From Spirosoma aureum (GTDB lineage: Bacteria; Bacteroidota; Bacteroidia; Cytophagales; Spirosomataceae): a stretch of 64,000 nt of DNA. Of the stretch, positions 1-8,062 are shown piece after piece; positions within the stretch are counted from its first letter, which is position 1, and each line of letters opens with the position of its first letter. The notes below the pieces were generated by a model. That model did no database searches. It was given only the letters and a program-made list of their open reading frames with translations, and was not told the origin of the DNA. The DNA is taken from positions 1 to 64,000 of the forward strand of contig NZ_CP050063.1 of the NCBI RefSeq assembly GCF_011604685.1. The letters are read 5' to 3'. The position numbers were made by a program, and so were the translations under genes.

Positions 1-1636
1 ATACGCCATCATGTAGGCTCTTAATCCAGAACGCATCGAACGAACTAAAACCAGAAGCCTGCGGATAGCGATTTGTGCGCCAGAAATTTTTCAGATAGGT
101 CTGAAAATCACTCGGCTTACCAGCCCATGTTAGCAAACTGGACTGAAACTGACGCGTTTTGAAGATAGGCGTAATAGCCGGTTGAGTCAGGCTATAGAAA
201 CCCTGCTTAGGCTCAGCATCATTCCAGCATTCCAGATAATGAGGAGCAGGCGCAATGTATTTTGCCAGAGAAGCAGTTTCGTCAGCGCGATCAGCAAATG
301 AAACAGACAGTGCTATTTTCGGCAGCGCTTCTGCCAGTTCGGCACCACGAGGGTGATCATATACTGGGTTAGCACCAAAAAACAGCGCTGCACTGACCCG
401 ACCAGCTTTCGCTTCATCGATGAAGGCGCTCATCTGCTGATCATTACCCTGACGGTAATTGATCGGTGTATTGATATCGATTGTTGTACCGTAGCTACCC
501 AGCAGGTTATTTAGGGCATTGACAACGATTTGTACATTTGGATCGTTAGACCCCGAAACAACCAATGCCTTCCCGCGTGCGCTAACGAGGTCGTTAGCCG
601 CCTTATCGAGATTAGCAATCGTGACTGATGGTGTACTTACAGCAGAGCCTCCCAGTTTTGCAGCAACCTTATTATAGAGTGCAGCAACAACTAATCCTTC
701 CTGCGACGGCTTGATGGCTGTTCGATAGTCAGCATTAGCACCCGTCATCGACAAACCCGTTTCGAACTGGTAGTGCCGCGACATTGTTTTTTTGCCACCA
801 CCGACAGCGCCAATTTTCCGGCCCTGTGCGTAAGGACGCATAAATTCAAGAGGTGCTATCCAGGTTCCAAGAAAATCAGCGCCCACACTAACGATGGTTT
901 GTGCTTTGCTGAAATCGTAGGAAGGAATAACTGCTTTACCAAAGGAAGACTGATTGGCCTGTACGATTCCGAACGCAGAGTTCGCATCGTACATAATGTG
1001 GCGGGCAGTAGGATATTTAGCCACAAAATCAGCTACAACTGCTTTCGTTGCCGGGCTAAGAATTGTAGATGTAACAATCCGGATCGCTCCGCCTTTAGCT
1101 GCGGTTGAATTTAGCTGATTAACAATCTCGCGGTCGGCCGTTGCCCAGTCGATGTCTGACTCACCACGTTTTGGGCCTTTCAGTTTGTCTATATCGTATA
1201 AAGACAATACAGATGCCTGAACTCGGGCCGTAGTACCGCCTTTCGAGATGCTGGACAGCGGGTTACCTTCAATTTTTATAGGCCGTCCTTCGCGAGTTTC
1301 GACCAGAACAGCGGCATAATCGCCACCGTCGGTATAGGTTGACGCGTAGTAGTCTGAAATAGAAGGGAATGTAAATTCCGGTTTGTTAATGTACGGAATG
1401 GCTTTATGAACTGGGGTTTCGCAGGCAGCCAGCGTTACTGCTGCCATCCCAAAGCCCATTACTTTGAGGAAATCACGGCGTTGGGTGTTTGAGCCACCGA
1501 GCAGACCATCAAGGTCATCCGACGAATCGCCCAGGTCAGGATTCGCAAACTCGCTGTTAGCGTTCTTTACAAACGTTGCATCGTTGCGTAATTCTTCAAC
1601 CCCTTTCCAATACCGTTTGGTCGTATTTTCTTCCAT
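1..1636 (-). CDS. actB: Alternative complex III subunit ActB, 3' end cut by window edge
   Basis: This is the N-terminal 545 or so residues of the molybdopterin-oxidoreductase-like, iron-sulfur subunit of alternative complex III, the quinol:cytochrome c/oxygen reductase module used in place of bc1. The protein opens MEENTTKRYWKGVEEL and carries a Tat-like TQRRDFLK motif followed by a hydrophobic stretch ending LAAC around residue 70, so export by Tat with a lipobox-like Cys is likely. The body contains the typical ActB stretch with GNPLSSIS, ASVLSLYD and FFGANPVYDHP. The ATG at 1636 is the only in-frame start before the stop of actA, 58 nt upstream, which fits one actA-actB operon. The C-terminal ferredoxin-like part and the rest of the act operon lie outside the window. 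Confidence 0.9.
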   Translation of the reverse strand, partial: MEENTTKRYWKGVEELRNDATFVKNANSEFANPDLGDSSDDLDGLLGGSNTQRRDFLKVMGFGMAAVTLAACETPVHKAIPYINKPEFTFPSISDYYASTYTDGGDYAAVLVETREGRPIKIEGNPLSSISKGGTTARVQASVLSLYDIDKLKGPKRGESDIDWATADREIVNQLNSTAAKGGAIRIVTSTILSPATKAVVADFVAKYPTARHIMYDANSAFGIVQANQSSFGKAVIPSYDFSKAQTIVSVGADFLGTWIAPLEFMRPYAQGRKIGAVGGGKKTMSRHYQFETGLSMTGANADYRTAIKPSQEGLVVAALYNKVAAKLGGSAVSTPSVTIANLDKAANDLVSARGKALVVSGSNDPNVQIVVNALNNLLGSYGTTIDINTPINYRQGNDQQMSAFIDEAKAGRVSAALFFGANPVYDHPRGAELAEALPKIALSVSFADRADETASLAKYIAPAPHYLECWNDAEPKQGFYSLTQPAITPIFKTRQFQSSLLTWAGKPSDFQTYLKNFWRTNRYPQASGFSSFDAFWIKSLHDGV

Positions 1637-1694
1637 GCGTGTTGTAATCGGTAAGATACCTATTGGTTGAGCCGGCCTATCATGGCCCGGTGGA

Positions 1695-2990
1695 TTAATA
1701 GTGGCATTTAGAACACTCCAAACCACCGATGTTAGCCACTTTGAGCGGCTCCTTACTTTCTTTCCGGTGAAGAGCGACTAGCTTATCGTAGTAGGCGTTG
1801 TCTTTCGTATTGACTTCCGTTTTCCGGTGGCAGTCAATACACCAACCCATTGTCAATGAAGAACGCTGCTCTACTACTTCCATTTTCTCGATCTCACCGT
1901 GGCAGGTCTGGCATTGTACGTTACCGACGTTTACGTGCTGAGCATGGTTAAAGTAAGCCAAATCAGGCAGGTTGTGAACACGAATCCACTCGATAGGGCG
2001 ATTCTCTTCAATAGCTGCGTAGATTTTCTGAATTTCCGGCGACTCTTTCTTGATAACACCGTGGCAGTTCATACAGATGTTTGCGGCAGGAATCGTAGCA
2101 TTCTTTCCTTTGTTAACACCTGTGTGACAGTAGTTACAGTCGATTTTGTATTGACCTGCGTGAAGCTTGTGTGAGTAGGCAATTGGTTGTTTCGGAGCGT
2201 AGCCCTGCTGAATACCAATGCTGTATGCACCATCCAGTGTTTCTTTCGTAGCGACCAGAATAAACAACCAGATGACAATAGAACGAAGTGTTGAGTTGTT
2301 GAAGGCATTTGAGAAGCCATCTTTCAACCGCTGACCAAAAGAAGAAGCCGGTAGAGTACCATCAGCCGTGGCTGGTGTTACAGCTTTCGAAAGGATCGTA
2401 ACGATTACCAGTAGTACGCCCAATACGAGCAACATAACAACCAGTAGCGCGATCAAAACGAAAGTGAATAATTCGGATGGGCCACCTGTCGACGCACCTT
2501 GTCCACCGCCAGCACCATCTGTATTCTTACTATCTGCACCACCGCCAGCAGTTGCTACTGGTTTATTGGCGCCATCGATGTAGGCCAGAATTCCATCAAT
2601 GTCGGCATCCGTCAAATTAGGGAAGCTCGACATCTGTACTTTACCGTTGGCATTGAAAACCTGGTTAGCATACGCGTCGCCTGAAGCAATAACAGCCGAT
2701 GAATTTCTAATCCATTTGTGCAGCCAATCTTTGCTTGGAGCACGCCCTTCAATACCTTTCAGACCTGGACCTACGACTTTCTCATCTGTTACTGAATGGC
2801 ATTGTGCACAGTTATTAGTAAACAGACTTTTACCCTTTTCAGCATCACCAGCACCCCCTGAAGCTGGTGTAGCTGCAGCCGAACCACCGCCTGCAGCCGC
2901 AGATGAGTCCTGCGCCTTTAGCTGACCGCCGTTAATCAACAGCGCCAGTGACAGGGCCATGGCCCCGCAAAACTTAGACAAACGACTCAT
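1695..2990 (-). CDS. actA: Alternative complex III cytochrome c subunit ActA with an extra monoheme domain
   Basis: Multiheme cytochrome c of alternative complex III that passes electrons from quinol to periplasmic or oxidase acceptors. I start it at 2990 (MSRLSKFCGAMALSLALL, a good signal peptide cut after LKA). An earlier ATG at 3053 would lie at or upstream of the transcription start set by the promoter at 3051-3082. Order of parts: signal peptide; Ala/Gly-rich linker; a monoheme cytochrome c domain (CAQCH); a second Gly-rich linker; membrane helices (FTFVLIALLVVMLLVL and, later, LRSIVIWLFILVATK); then a five-heme region with CNYCH, CMNCH, CQTCH, CIDCH and CSKCH. That is six CxxCH motifs in total. 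The monoheme domain in front of the classic pentaheme part is the notable trait. Confidence 0.9.
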   Translation of the reverse strand: MSRLSKFCGAMALSLALLINGGQLKAQDSSAAAGGGSAAATPASGGAGDAEKGKSLFTNNCAQCHSVTDEKVVGPGLKGIEGRAPSKDWLHKWIRNSSAVIASGDAYANQVFNANGKVQMSSFPNLTDADIDGILAYIDGANKPVATAGGGADSKNTDGAGGGQGASTGGPSELFTFVLIALLVVMLLVLGVLLVIVTILSKAVTPATADGTLPASSFGQRLKDGFSNAFNNSTLRSIVIWLFILVATKETLDGAYSIGIQQGYAPKQPIAYSHKLHAGQYKIDCNYCHTGVNKGKNATIPAANICMNCHGVIKKESPEIQKIYAAIEENRPIEWIRVHNLPDLAYFNHAQHVNVGNVQCQTCHGEIEKMEVVEQRSSLTMGWCIDCHRKTEVNTKDNAYYDKLVALHRKESKEPLKVANIGGLECSKCHY

Positions 2991-3050
2991 TGTTAGACAT
3001 CTATTCATTAAGTTGATCAACATAATCACCACTGACTTTTCATAGGTCCA

Positions 3051-3082
3051 CAAAAGTACGACACGATTGCTGTATAGGCAAA
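3051..3082 (-). promoter_or_regulatory. Promoter of the act operon
   Basis: On the minus strand TTTG (3079-3082) is followed after 20 nt by TACTTTTG (3051-3058). This is a full match to the Bacteroidota primary sigma consensus TTTG...TAnnTTTG. Transcription would start near 3044, leaving about 54 nt of leader before the ATG at 2990. Confidence 0.7.
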
Positions 3083-3194
3083 AGTTGGTGTTTAGTTATT
3101 TTACCTTCTCAATTTTATTTATATTGTTTCTAATTAATATAGCTACCGCTATTCATTTTCCGTGTAGATAAATTGGCGAAATGAATCCATACGG

Positions 3195-3244
3195 CATAAA
3201 AAAAGCCATTTGGCCAATCCTTGCTATAGATAAGGCCAAATGGC
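3195..3244 (-). terminator. Intrinsic terminator after tRNA-Cys
   Basis: An 11-bp perfect stem (3205-3215 paired with 3234-3244, GCCATTTGGCC) is followed on the minus strand by a run of seven T. It lies 30 nt past the 3' end of the tRNA gene. Confidence 0.8.
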
Positions 3245-3274
3245 AGTATTATGTAATCTACCGATGGGTGAGTG

Positions 3275-3345
3275 AGGTTCCGAGCGGATTCGAACCGCTG
3301 TACGAGGTTTTGCAGACCTCTGCCTAGCCACTCGGCCACGGAACC
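3275..3345 (-). tRNA. tRNA-Cys (GCA)
   Basis: A 71-nt cloverleaf: acceptor stem GGTTCCG pairs with CGGAACC and is followed by discriminator T. The D arm has GGCCGAGTGGCTAGGC. The anticodon arm is AGGT-CTGCAAA-ACCT with anticodon GCA, and the T arm is GCGGTTCGAATCCGC. CCA is not encoded. Confidence 0.95.
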
Positions 3346-3384
3346 TTATAACCGAATACATGAAAGGTCCTGGATTCGGGAGTG

Positions 3385-3392
3385 CAAACATA
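3385..3392 (-). promoter_or_regulatory. Likely -7 element for tRNA-Cys
   Basis: TATGTTTG on the minus strand matches TAnnTTTG, 40 nt upstream of the tRNA. A T-rich stretch (TTTTC) about 19 nt further upstream may serve as the -33 box. Confidence 0.5.
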
Positions 3393-3423
3393 CGCTTTTA
3401 TCCGCTCTTTTGAAAATAGTGTT

Positions 3424-3461
3424 GCAAAAAAAATCCCCTGAACCTTTTGGATCAGGGGATT
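3424..3461 (-). terminator. Intrinsic terminator of rpsA
   Basis: A 10-bp stem AATCCCCTGA / TCAGGGGATT (3432-3441 with 3452-3461) is followed on the minus strand by a run of T. It starts 24 nt past the rpsA stop codon. Confidence 0.85.
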
Positions 3462-3485
3462 CCTATATAAAAAGTGTGCAATTAA

Positions 3486-5270
3486 TTAGTTGCGGCCTTC
3501 GAGTTGCTCTTTCAGTGCTGCCAGAGCATCGAGGTCACCTAAGGTTGCACCACGATCGGCCTGGTTCGAAGTCGAAGCGGGTTTCGCAGCAGCCACTTTA
3601 GGCTTCTGTTCTTTTACCGGCTCGTTTTTCTCCTGCCACGTCTTCGTGTGCGACAACATAATGCGTTTCTCTTCTTTCGAGAACTCGGTTACTTTGAAGT
3701 CGAGCGTTTCGCCTACTTCAGCGAATGTGCCATCTTCTTTAGCCAGGTTCTTTAGCGACGAGAAGCCTTCGATACCATAAGGTAGTTCGAGCGTTGCCAT
3801 TTTGTCGTTCTTACTAATGATCGTGCACCGGTGAATCGTACCGACAGCGAACACGGTTTCAAACGTATCCCATGGGTTCTCTTCGAGTTGCTTGTGACCC
3901 AGAGCCAGACGACGGTTTTCGATGTCAAGTTCCAGAACAACTACTTCGAGGTCTTCACCAACCTTGATGAAATCCGAAGGGTGTTTCACCTTCTTCGTCC
4001 ACGACAGGTCAGATACGTGTACCAGACCATCTATACCTTCTTCCAGTTCGAGGAACAGGCCGAAGTTGGTCAGGTTACGAACCACGCCTTTGTGTTTGGT
4101 ACCGATTGCGTATTTCGTACGCAGTTCTGGACGAGTCCAGGGATCTTCGGTCAGTTGTTTGATACCCAACGACATTTTGCGGTCGCTGCGATCAAGCGTC
4201 AACACAACCGCTTCAACTTCGTCACCCACTTTCAGGAATTCCTGTGGGTTACGCAGGTGCTGCGACCATGACATTTCGGATACGTGGATCAGTCCTTCTA
4301 CGCCCGGCATGATTTCGAGGAACGCGCCATAGTCGGCTACGTTGACGATCTTGCCTTTCACTTTCGAACCAACCTGAATATCCTGCTCCAGCGCATCCCA
4401 TGGGTGAGCCTGAAGTTGTTTCATGCCCAGCGAGATCCGCTTTTTGTCTTCGTCGAAGTCCAGTACAACCACGTTGACCTTCTGGTCGAGGTGGAGCACT
4501 TCGGATGGGTGGCTGATACGACCCCACGAAATATCCGTGATGTGCAACAGACCATCGACACCACCAAGATCGATGAACACACCGAAATTGGTCATATTCT
4601 TGATCACACCTTCCAGAACCTGACCTTTTTCGAGGTTGTTCAGGATTTGAGCGCGTTGTGCTTCGAGGTCTTTCTCGATCAGGACTTTGTGCGAAACAAC
4701 AACGTTGTCGTTTGCATAGTTGATCTTAACAACCTTAACCTCCATTTTCTTACCAACGAAAATATCGAAGTCACGAATCGGTTTTACGTCGATTTGCGAA
4801 CCAGGCAAGAAAGCTTCAATACTAAAAATATCAACGATCAGGCCACCCTTGGTCCGGCGCTTCACGAAGCCATCAATAACGAGGTCTTCGTCGAGAGCAC
4901 GCTGGATTTTCTGCCATGCTGTAATCACTTTCGCCTTTTTGCGCGAAAGAACCAGTTGGCCGTTGGGGTCTTCCTGATTTTCTACATACACTTCAATCTC
5001 ATCACCCATCTTCAGCTCCGGCATATCCCGGAATTCGGAAGCTGGAACCAACCCGTCCGACTTGAAGCCGATGTTGAGCAGTACCTCACGGTCCGTAATC
5101 CCAACGACGGTTCCCATCACCACTTCTTTCTCCTTAACCTCCGACAGGGTGTTGTCGTACAGTTCTAACATTCGGGTGCGCTCCGCATCCGAATAGCCAC
5201 TTCCGAATCCTTTGTTGTCTGCCCGGTCCCAATCAAATGCCGGCAGTTCGCGTTGCTGCGTTTTGCTCAT
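3486..5270 (-). CDS. rpsA: 30S ribosomal protein S1
   Basis: Ribosomal protein S1, the large RNA-binding protein that helps recruit mRNA to the 30S subunit. The 594 residues hold six S1 (OB-fold) repeats, roughly one every 85 residues. The third to fifth are the most canonical, with GVFIDLGGVDGLLHITDISW, GAFLEIMPGVEGLIHVSEMSW and GLFLELEEGIDGLVHVSDLSW. Repeats 1, 2 and 6 are more divergent, as is usual where the outer repeats bind the ribosome. A charged Lys/Ala tail ends the protein. It has its own promoter (5367-5374), a structured leader (5286-5326) and a terminator (3424-3461), so it looks monocistronic. Confidence 0.97.
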   Translation of the reverse strand: MSKTQQRELPAFDWDRADNKGFGSGYSDAERTRMLELYDNTLSEVKEKEVVMGTVVGITDREVLLNIGFKSDGLVPASEFRDMPELKMGDEIEVYVENQEDPNGQLVLSRKKAKVITAWQKIQRALDEDLVIDGFVKRRTKGGLIVDIFSIEAFLPGSQIDVKPIRDFDIFVGKKMEVKVVKINYANDNVVVSHKVLIEKDLEAQRAQILNNLEKGQVLEGVIKNMTNFGVFIDLGGVDGLLHITDISWGRISHPSEVLHLDQKVNVVVLDFDEDKKRISLGMKQLQAHPWDALEQDIQVGSKVKGKIVNVADYGAFLEIMPGVEGLIHVSEMSWSQHLRNPQEFLKVGDEVEAVVLTLDRSDRKMSLGIKQLTEDPWTRPELRTKYAIGTKHKGVVRNLTNFGLFLELEEGIDGLVHVSDLSWTKKVKHPSDFIKVGEDLEVVVLELDIENRRLALGHKQLEENPWDTFETVFAVGTIHRCTIISKNDKMATLELPYGIEGFSSLKNLAKEDGTFAEVGETLDFKVTEFSKEEKRIMLSHTKTWQEKNEPVKEQKPKVAAAKPASTSNQADRGATLGDLDALAALKEQLEGRN

Positions 5271-5285
5271 AAAAAAAGTTTTCCT

Positions 5286-5326
5286 GACCCACTCGGTACA
5301 TCAGTCCGTGGGTCAATGGCGGACTG
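5286..5326 (-). promoter_or_regulatory. Structured leader of rpsA with competing hairpins
   Basis: Two inverted repeats overlap just upstream of the start codon. Arm pair A is 5286-5292 with 5308-5314 (GACCCAC/GTGGGTC). Arm pair B is 5302-5308 with 5320-5326 (CAGTCCG/CGGACTG). They share base 5308 and each occupies the other's loop or flank, so both cannot form fully. The position suits translational autoregulation by S1, which is known for rpsA in other bacteria; that role is inferred here. Confidence 0.45.
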
Positions 5327-5366
5327 ACTTTTGGTTGAAAATTTAAGTACCTTCAAAAAAGGACTG

Positions 5367-5374
5367 CAAAGATA
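5367..5374 (-). promoter_or_regulatory. rpsA: -7 element of the rpsA promoter
   Basis: TATCTTTG on the minus strand fits TAnnTTTG exactly. A T-tract about 20 nt upstream may be the -33 box. Transcription would begin near 5360, giving a leader of about 90 nt. Confidence 0.6.
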
Positions 5375-5437
5375 GCAATTGCTTTGTGAAAAAAGTTTCG
5401 GTAGAGGCAAAAGTCTTTGAAATTGAGGGACAAAAGA

Positions 5438-5507
5438 GAAAAGGGGATAAAAGAGGGGAAGGCAAATGCACTGAGCAAATTCCTTTCCTCTCTTTTATCC
5501 CCTTTTC
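5438..5507. repeat. Long inverted repeat between the HNH gene and rpsA
   Basis: The left arm at 5438-5462 and the right arm at 5482-5507 are reverse complements over 18 bases without mismatch (GAAAAGGGGATAAAAGAG). They continue with one mismatch and a one-base slip, and the loop is about 19 nt. The repeat begins 49 nt past the stop of the minus-strand HNH gene, so a terminator is the simplest reading. The T-tract after it is short and interrupted. Confidence 0.6.
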
Positions 5508-5555
5508 GTACCCGATGGCTGGCTATCCTGCGAAAAAGCAGTATTCGGAGAAATA

Positions 5556-6071
5556 TTATTGAAACGCTTTTTCTTTTTTGCTCAGAAACGGCATCCAGCT
5601 TTGCTCAAGCGAACCTGAAAATTCGCGCAGAAAAACCAGAAATGTTGGTTTAAATGGTTTCTGGCGCAATTTCATGTTGGCTTCTTCTGGGGTGTAGTCT
5701 CCTTTGCGGGAGTTGCATCGTTTGCAGGCAGTGGCGAGGTTGTCCCAACTGGTTTTCCCTCCCCGTGATTTTGGCAGAACATGATCAAGCGTCAGGTCTT
5801 CCGTTGTTCCGCAATATTGGCAATGATGGCCGTCGCGCTTGAAGATATTCTGCCGGGTAAGCATTACGCCCTTATATGGCAGACTTACGTATCGATGTAA
5901 CCGGATAACCGACGGCATCGGGAACTCAGCTGAGACTGTTCGTAAGGTGAATTGTTCGGATTCAGCAATGAGTTCGGCTTTGTCTAAAAAAACCAGCAAA
6001 AATGCTTTAGGAACGGAGCAGATGCTGAGTGCACTGTAATCTTGATTTAAGACTAATACTTTCCTGCCCAT
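5556..6071 (-). CDS. HNH endonuclease family protein
   Basis: A small protein of 171 residues with an N-terminal alpha/beta part (MGRKVLVLNQDYSALSICSV) and a C-terminal HNH domain with a zinc ribbon. It shows CQYCG, then LDHVLPKSRGGKTSWDN, then CKRCN; the His of LDHV and the downstream Asn are the HNH signature. Close relatives are widespread single-copy genes in Bacteroidota and cyanobacteria, with no assigned substrate that I know of. The start at 6071 is chosen over one 16 codons earlier (6119) because a promoter-like TAACTTGC at 6099-6106 would begin transcription near 6092 and because family members begin MGRKVLVLNQDY. Confidence 0.85.
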   Translation of the reverse strand: MGRKVLVLNQDYSALSICSVPKAFLLVFLDKAELIAESEQFTLRTVSAEFPMPSVIRLHRYVSLPYKGVMLTRQNIFKRDGHHCQYCGTTEDLTLDHVLPKSRGGKTSWDNLATACKRCNSRKGDYTPEEANMKLRQKPFKPTFLVFLREFSGSLEQSWMPFLSKKEKAFQ

Positions 6072-6098
6072 ATCGCGTTTAAATGCCTCTGTACGGTA

Positions 6099-6129
6099 GC
6101 AAGTTACAGAGTTATCCACATAACGGCAA
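6099..6129 (-). promoter_or_regulatory. Possible promoter of the HNH gene
   Basis: Minus strand TTG (6127-6129), 20 nt, then TAACTTGC (6099-6106). The -7 box departs from TAnnTTTG at its last two bases. Confidence 0.4.
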
Positions 6130-6260
6130 GAATTGTGGAAAATTTACTAGTCAGTGGGCAGTTAGGCGTAAACAGCGGGTGGCAGGTAGTCTGCAGTAGG
6201 CGGTCAGCACGTTAAAAGGGTCGCTTGTCAACAACCCACAGCTTACGGCCTCCTACAGGC

Positions 6261-6722
6261 TCAATAGCGTTCTCGCTGCAGATCCCGGGTTACTTCACGT
6301 TCTTTGATGCTGTCGCGCTTATCGAACAGTTTTTTACCTTTTGCCAGCGCAATTTCAACTTTGGCAAAACCGCGTTCGCTCGTAAACATCCGAACAGGCA
6401 CAATGGTCAATCCCTGATCTTTCAGCTTCTCGGTAAGCCGTTTAATTTCCCGTTTTGTCAGGAGAAGTTTTCTATCCCGGAGCGGCTCGTGGTTGTAATG
6501 AGTCCCTTCGGTATAAAGCGAAATATTCATCTGGCGAATAAACAATTCGTCACCATGAATCAGGCAATAGGCATCCTGCAGGTTTACTTTTCCCTGCCGG
6601 ATGGATTTTATTTCGGTACCGGTCAGGACAATACCAGCCGTATACGTTTCTAAAAACGAATATTCAAACGATGCCCGACGGTTTCGAATATCAACCTGTT
6701 TAACAATAGAAGCAGAGGCCAT
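6261..6722 (-). CDS. smpB: SsrA-binding protein SmpB
   Basis: SmpB binds tmRNA and brings it to stalled ribosomes for trans-translation. From the ATG at 6722 the protein has 153 residues, the usual size. It shows the family signature NRRASFEYSFLETYTAGIVLTGTEIKSIR near the N-terminus, followed by the INLxDAY-like VNLQDAYC. The C-terminal tail KGKKLFDKRDSIKEREVTRD, which inserts into the decoding site, is intact. An in-frame ATG 13 codons earlier adds residues without family support. A TATTTTTG box on the minus strand at 6831-6838 could be its -7 element. The tmRNA gene itself is not in the window. Confidence 0.95.
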   Translation of the reverse strand: MASASIVKQVDIRNRRASFEYSFLETYTAGIVLTGTEIKSIRQGKVNLQDAYCLIHGDELFIRQMNISLYTEGTHYNHEPLRDRKLLLTKREIKRLTEKLKDQGLTIVPVRMFTSERGFAKVEIALAKGKKLFDKRDSIKEREVTRDLQRERY

Positions 6723-6929
6723 GGAATAATAGGTACGATTATGATGACGGGGCACAATCAATCAGGCACTCTATAACCTGAACAGGTGTGTCAGCAATCA
6801 CTAATCCAAATAAATTACTCAACAAGGCTACAAAAATAGCCCGGTAAGATCAACAACACAGAAAATTGATCAGAGGTTTGTAACGTTGGAGAAAGTTGAT
6901 CTTCTTGACAACTAAGGTAGTCAACAGGG

Positions 6930-6996
6930 CATTCAACAGAAACCGCACGGTTGTCAAACTAGGTTCGTTTAACAACCGTGCGGTTTCTGTTGAATG
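6930..6996. repeat. Perfect 25-bp inverted repeat between ompH-like gene and smpB
   Basis: Arms 6930-6954 and 6972-6996 are exact reverse complements over 25 bases, with a 17-nt loop. It lies 20 nt past the stop of the minus-strand OmpH-like gene. No T-tract follows on either strand, so if it terminates transcription it does not look like a textbook intrinsic terminator. It could instead protect the 3' end of the mRNA. Confidence 0.7.
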
Positions 6997-7016
6997 GATT
7001 TGCAGGAAATCTGCTC

Positions 7017-7613
7017 TTATTTTTTCGTTTGCTTAGCCTGATATTCTTTATTCAGACCTGCCAGTATCTTACTGGTTTGATCGCCGGATGGATCAGCAAA
7101 GAGAATACCACCACCTTTCGTATAGCCCAACACAAACTCATACTTATTCTGAGCATTCTGTTTTTTGAGATAATCGTAGATCTGGTCGTATAACTGCTTG
7201 TTCTTGTCCTGCTCTTCAGCGGCCAGATTCTGCGCTGCCCGCTCACGATAGGCCAGAATGTCCTGCTGTTCCTTTTGTAAAGAAGCTTCGGTCGCACGGC
7301 CCTGCTCCTGGGTCATGGTAGCGGCCCGCTGCTGAAAGAAAGCTACTTTATTTTGCAGATTACGCCCCTTCGAAGCCAGATCGTTTTCTAACTGAAACCG
7401 TTTGCTTTCCAGAACTTTCTGTGTGTCTTTAAAATAGTCGTATTTGGTCAGTAATGAATCGACATTTACATAGACGATCGCTTTACCTTTTGCTTCGGCG
7501 GGAGACGTAACAACAGAAGCCGTTTCGGGCTGGCGATCTTTAAAATGTAGGTAATACAGTACAGCTACGGCTATCGTCAGGATGACATTTAGAATCAATG
7601 AGGCATTCTTCAC
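7017..7613 (-). CDS. OmpH/Skp-family periplasmic protein
   Basis: A 198-residue protein with one N-terminal membrane anchor (residues about 5-23, LILNVILTIAVAVLYYL). A long, charged, Gln/Lys-rich helical region follows, predicted by eye to be coiled coil (about 60-160), and then YVNVDSLLTKYDYFKD and a short C-terminal part. This arrangement matches the OmpH/Skp family of periplasmic chaperones for outer-membrane proteins. In Bacteroidota many such paralogues sit outside the bam locus, so the precise client is unknown. A TACCTTTG box on the minus strand at 7649-7656 suggests its own promoter. A 25-bp hairpin follows the stop. Confidence 0.75.
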   Translation of the reverse strand: MKNASLILNVILTIAVAVLYYLHFKDRQPETASVVTSPAEAKGKAIVYVNVDSLLTKYDYFKDTQKVLESKRFQLENDLASKGRNLQNKVAFFQQRAATMTQEQGRATEASLQKEQQDILAYRERAAQNLAAEEQDKNKQLYDQIYDYLKKQNAQNKYEFVLGYTKGGGILFADPSGDQTSKILAGLNKEYQAKQTKK

Positions 7614-7648
7614 AGGAAAATGGATTGGTTAGTTGCAAGTTTATACGA

Positions 7649-7656
7649 CAAAGGTA
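7649..7656 (-). promoter_or_regulatory. -7 element of the ompH-like gene
   Basis: TACCTTTG on the minus strand fits TAnnTTTG and would start transcription near 7642, about 30 nt before the ATG at 7613. No clear -33 box is visible. Confidence 0.5.
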
Positions 7657-7683
7657 GGGGATTTACAATTTATGAAGTACCAT

Positions 7684-8031
7684 TTACCGTTGATTTACGG
7701 TTACCTGTCGAACAAAGAAGCCTGATAGTCCGGCCAAACCACCAACTAATCCGCCTATAAGGGTCGTGACCAACAGCGGTAAAATTGCGTTGGTCGTCTT
7801 AAAAAGCAATTGACTCATGCGGCCTGTAAGAATTCCATCGGTGCGTAGATGAATTAGCAGCGCATAGCCAATCCAGATTAAGGCAATGCCCATAAAGCCA
7901 TAGAAAAAGGCACGTCCAGCACTTTGGCTTCGCCAGAGACAGACCAGAAAGGCAATAATAGCCAGGCTCCACCAAGGAAATATCAATTGAGCCAGCAAAC
8001 TAATCAGGGCAATAAGCAGGATCTGTAACAT
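7684..8031 (-). CDS. Small integral membrane protein, function unknown
   Basis: A 115-residue hydrophobic protein with about four membrane helices: residues 2-20, 22-35, 42-62 and 80-105, the last being Gly-rich (LLVTTLIGGLVGGLAGLSGFF). I do not recognise a named family. It starts 31 nt past the stop of the penicillin-acylase gene on the same strand and is probably cotranscribed with it. It looks like a conserved small membrane protein rather than a chance reading frame, since the hydrophobic segments are regular and the other strand is closed. Confidence 0.6.
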   Translation of the reverse strand: MLQILLIALISLLAQLIFPWWSLAIIAFLVCLWRSQSAGRAFFYGFMGIALIWIGYALLIHLRTDGILTGRMSQLLFKTTNAILPLLVTTLIGGLVGGLAGLSGFFVRQVTVNQR

Positions 8032-8062
8032 GAGGGACTGGTTCTAGTAGCTTACTGACACC

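Noticed and set aside
4284..5168. Long plus-strand reading frame of 294 codons opposite rpsA
   Set aside because: Lies fully antisense to the S1 repeats; its translation mirrors the repeat periodicity and has no family features.
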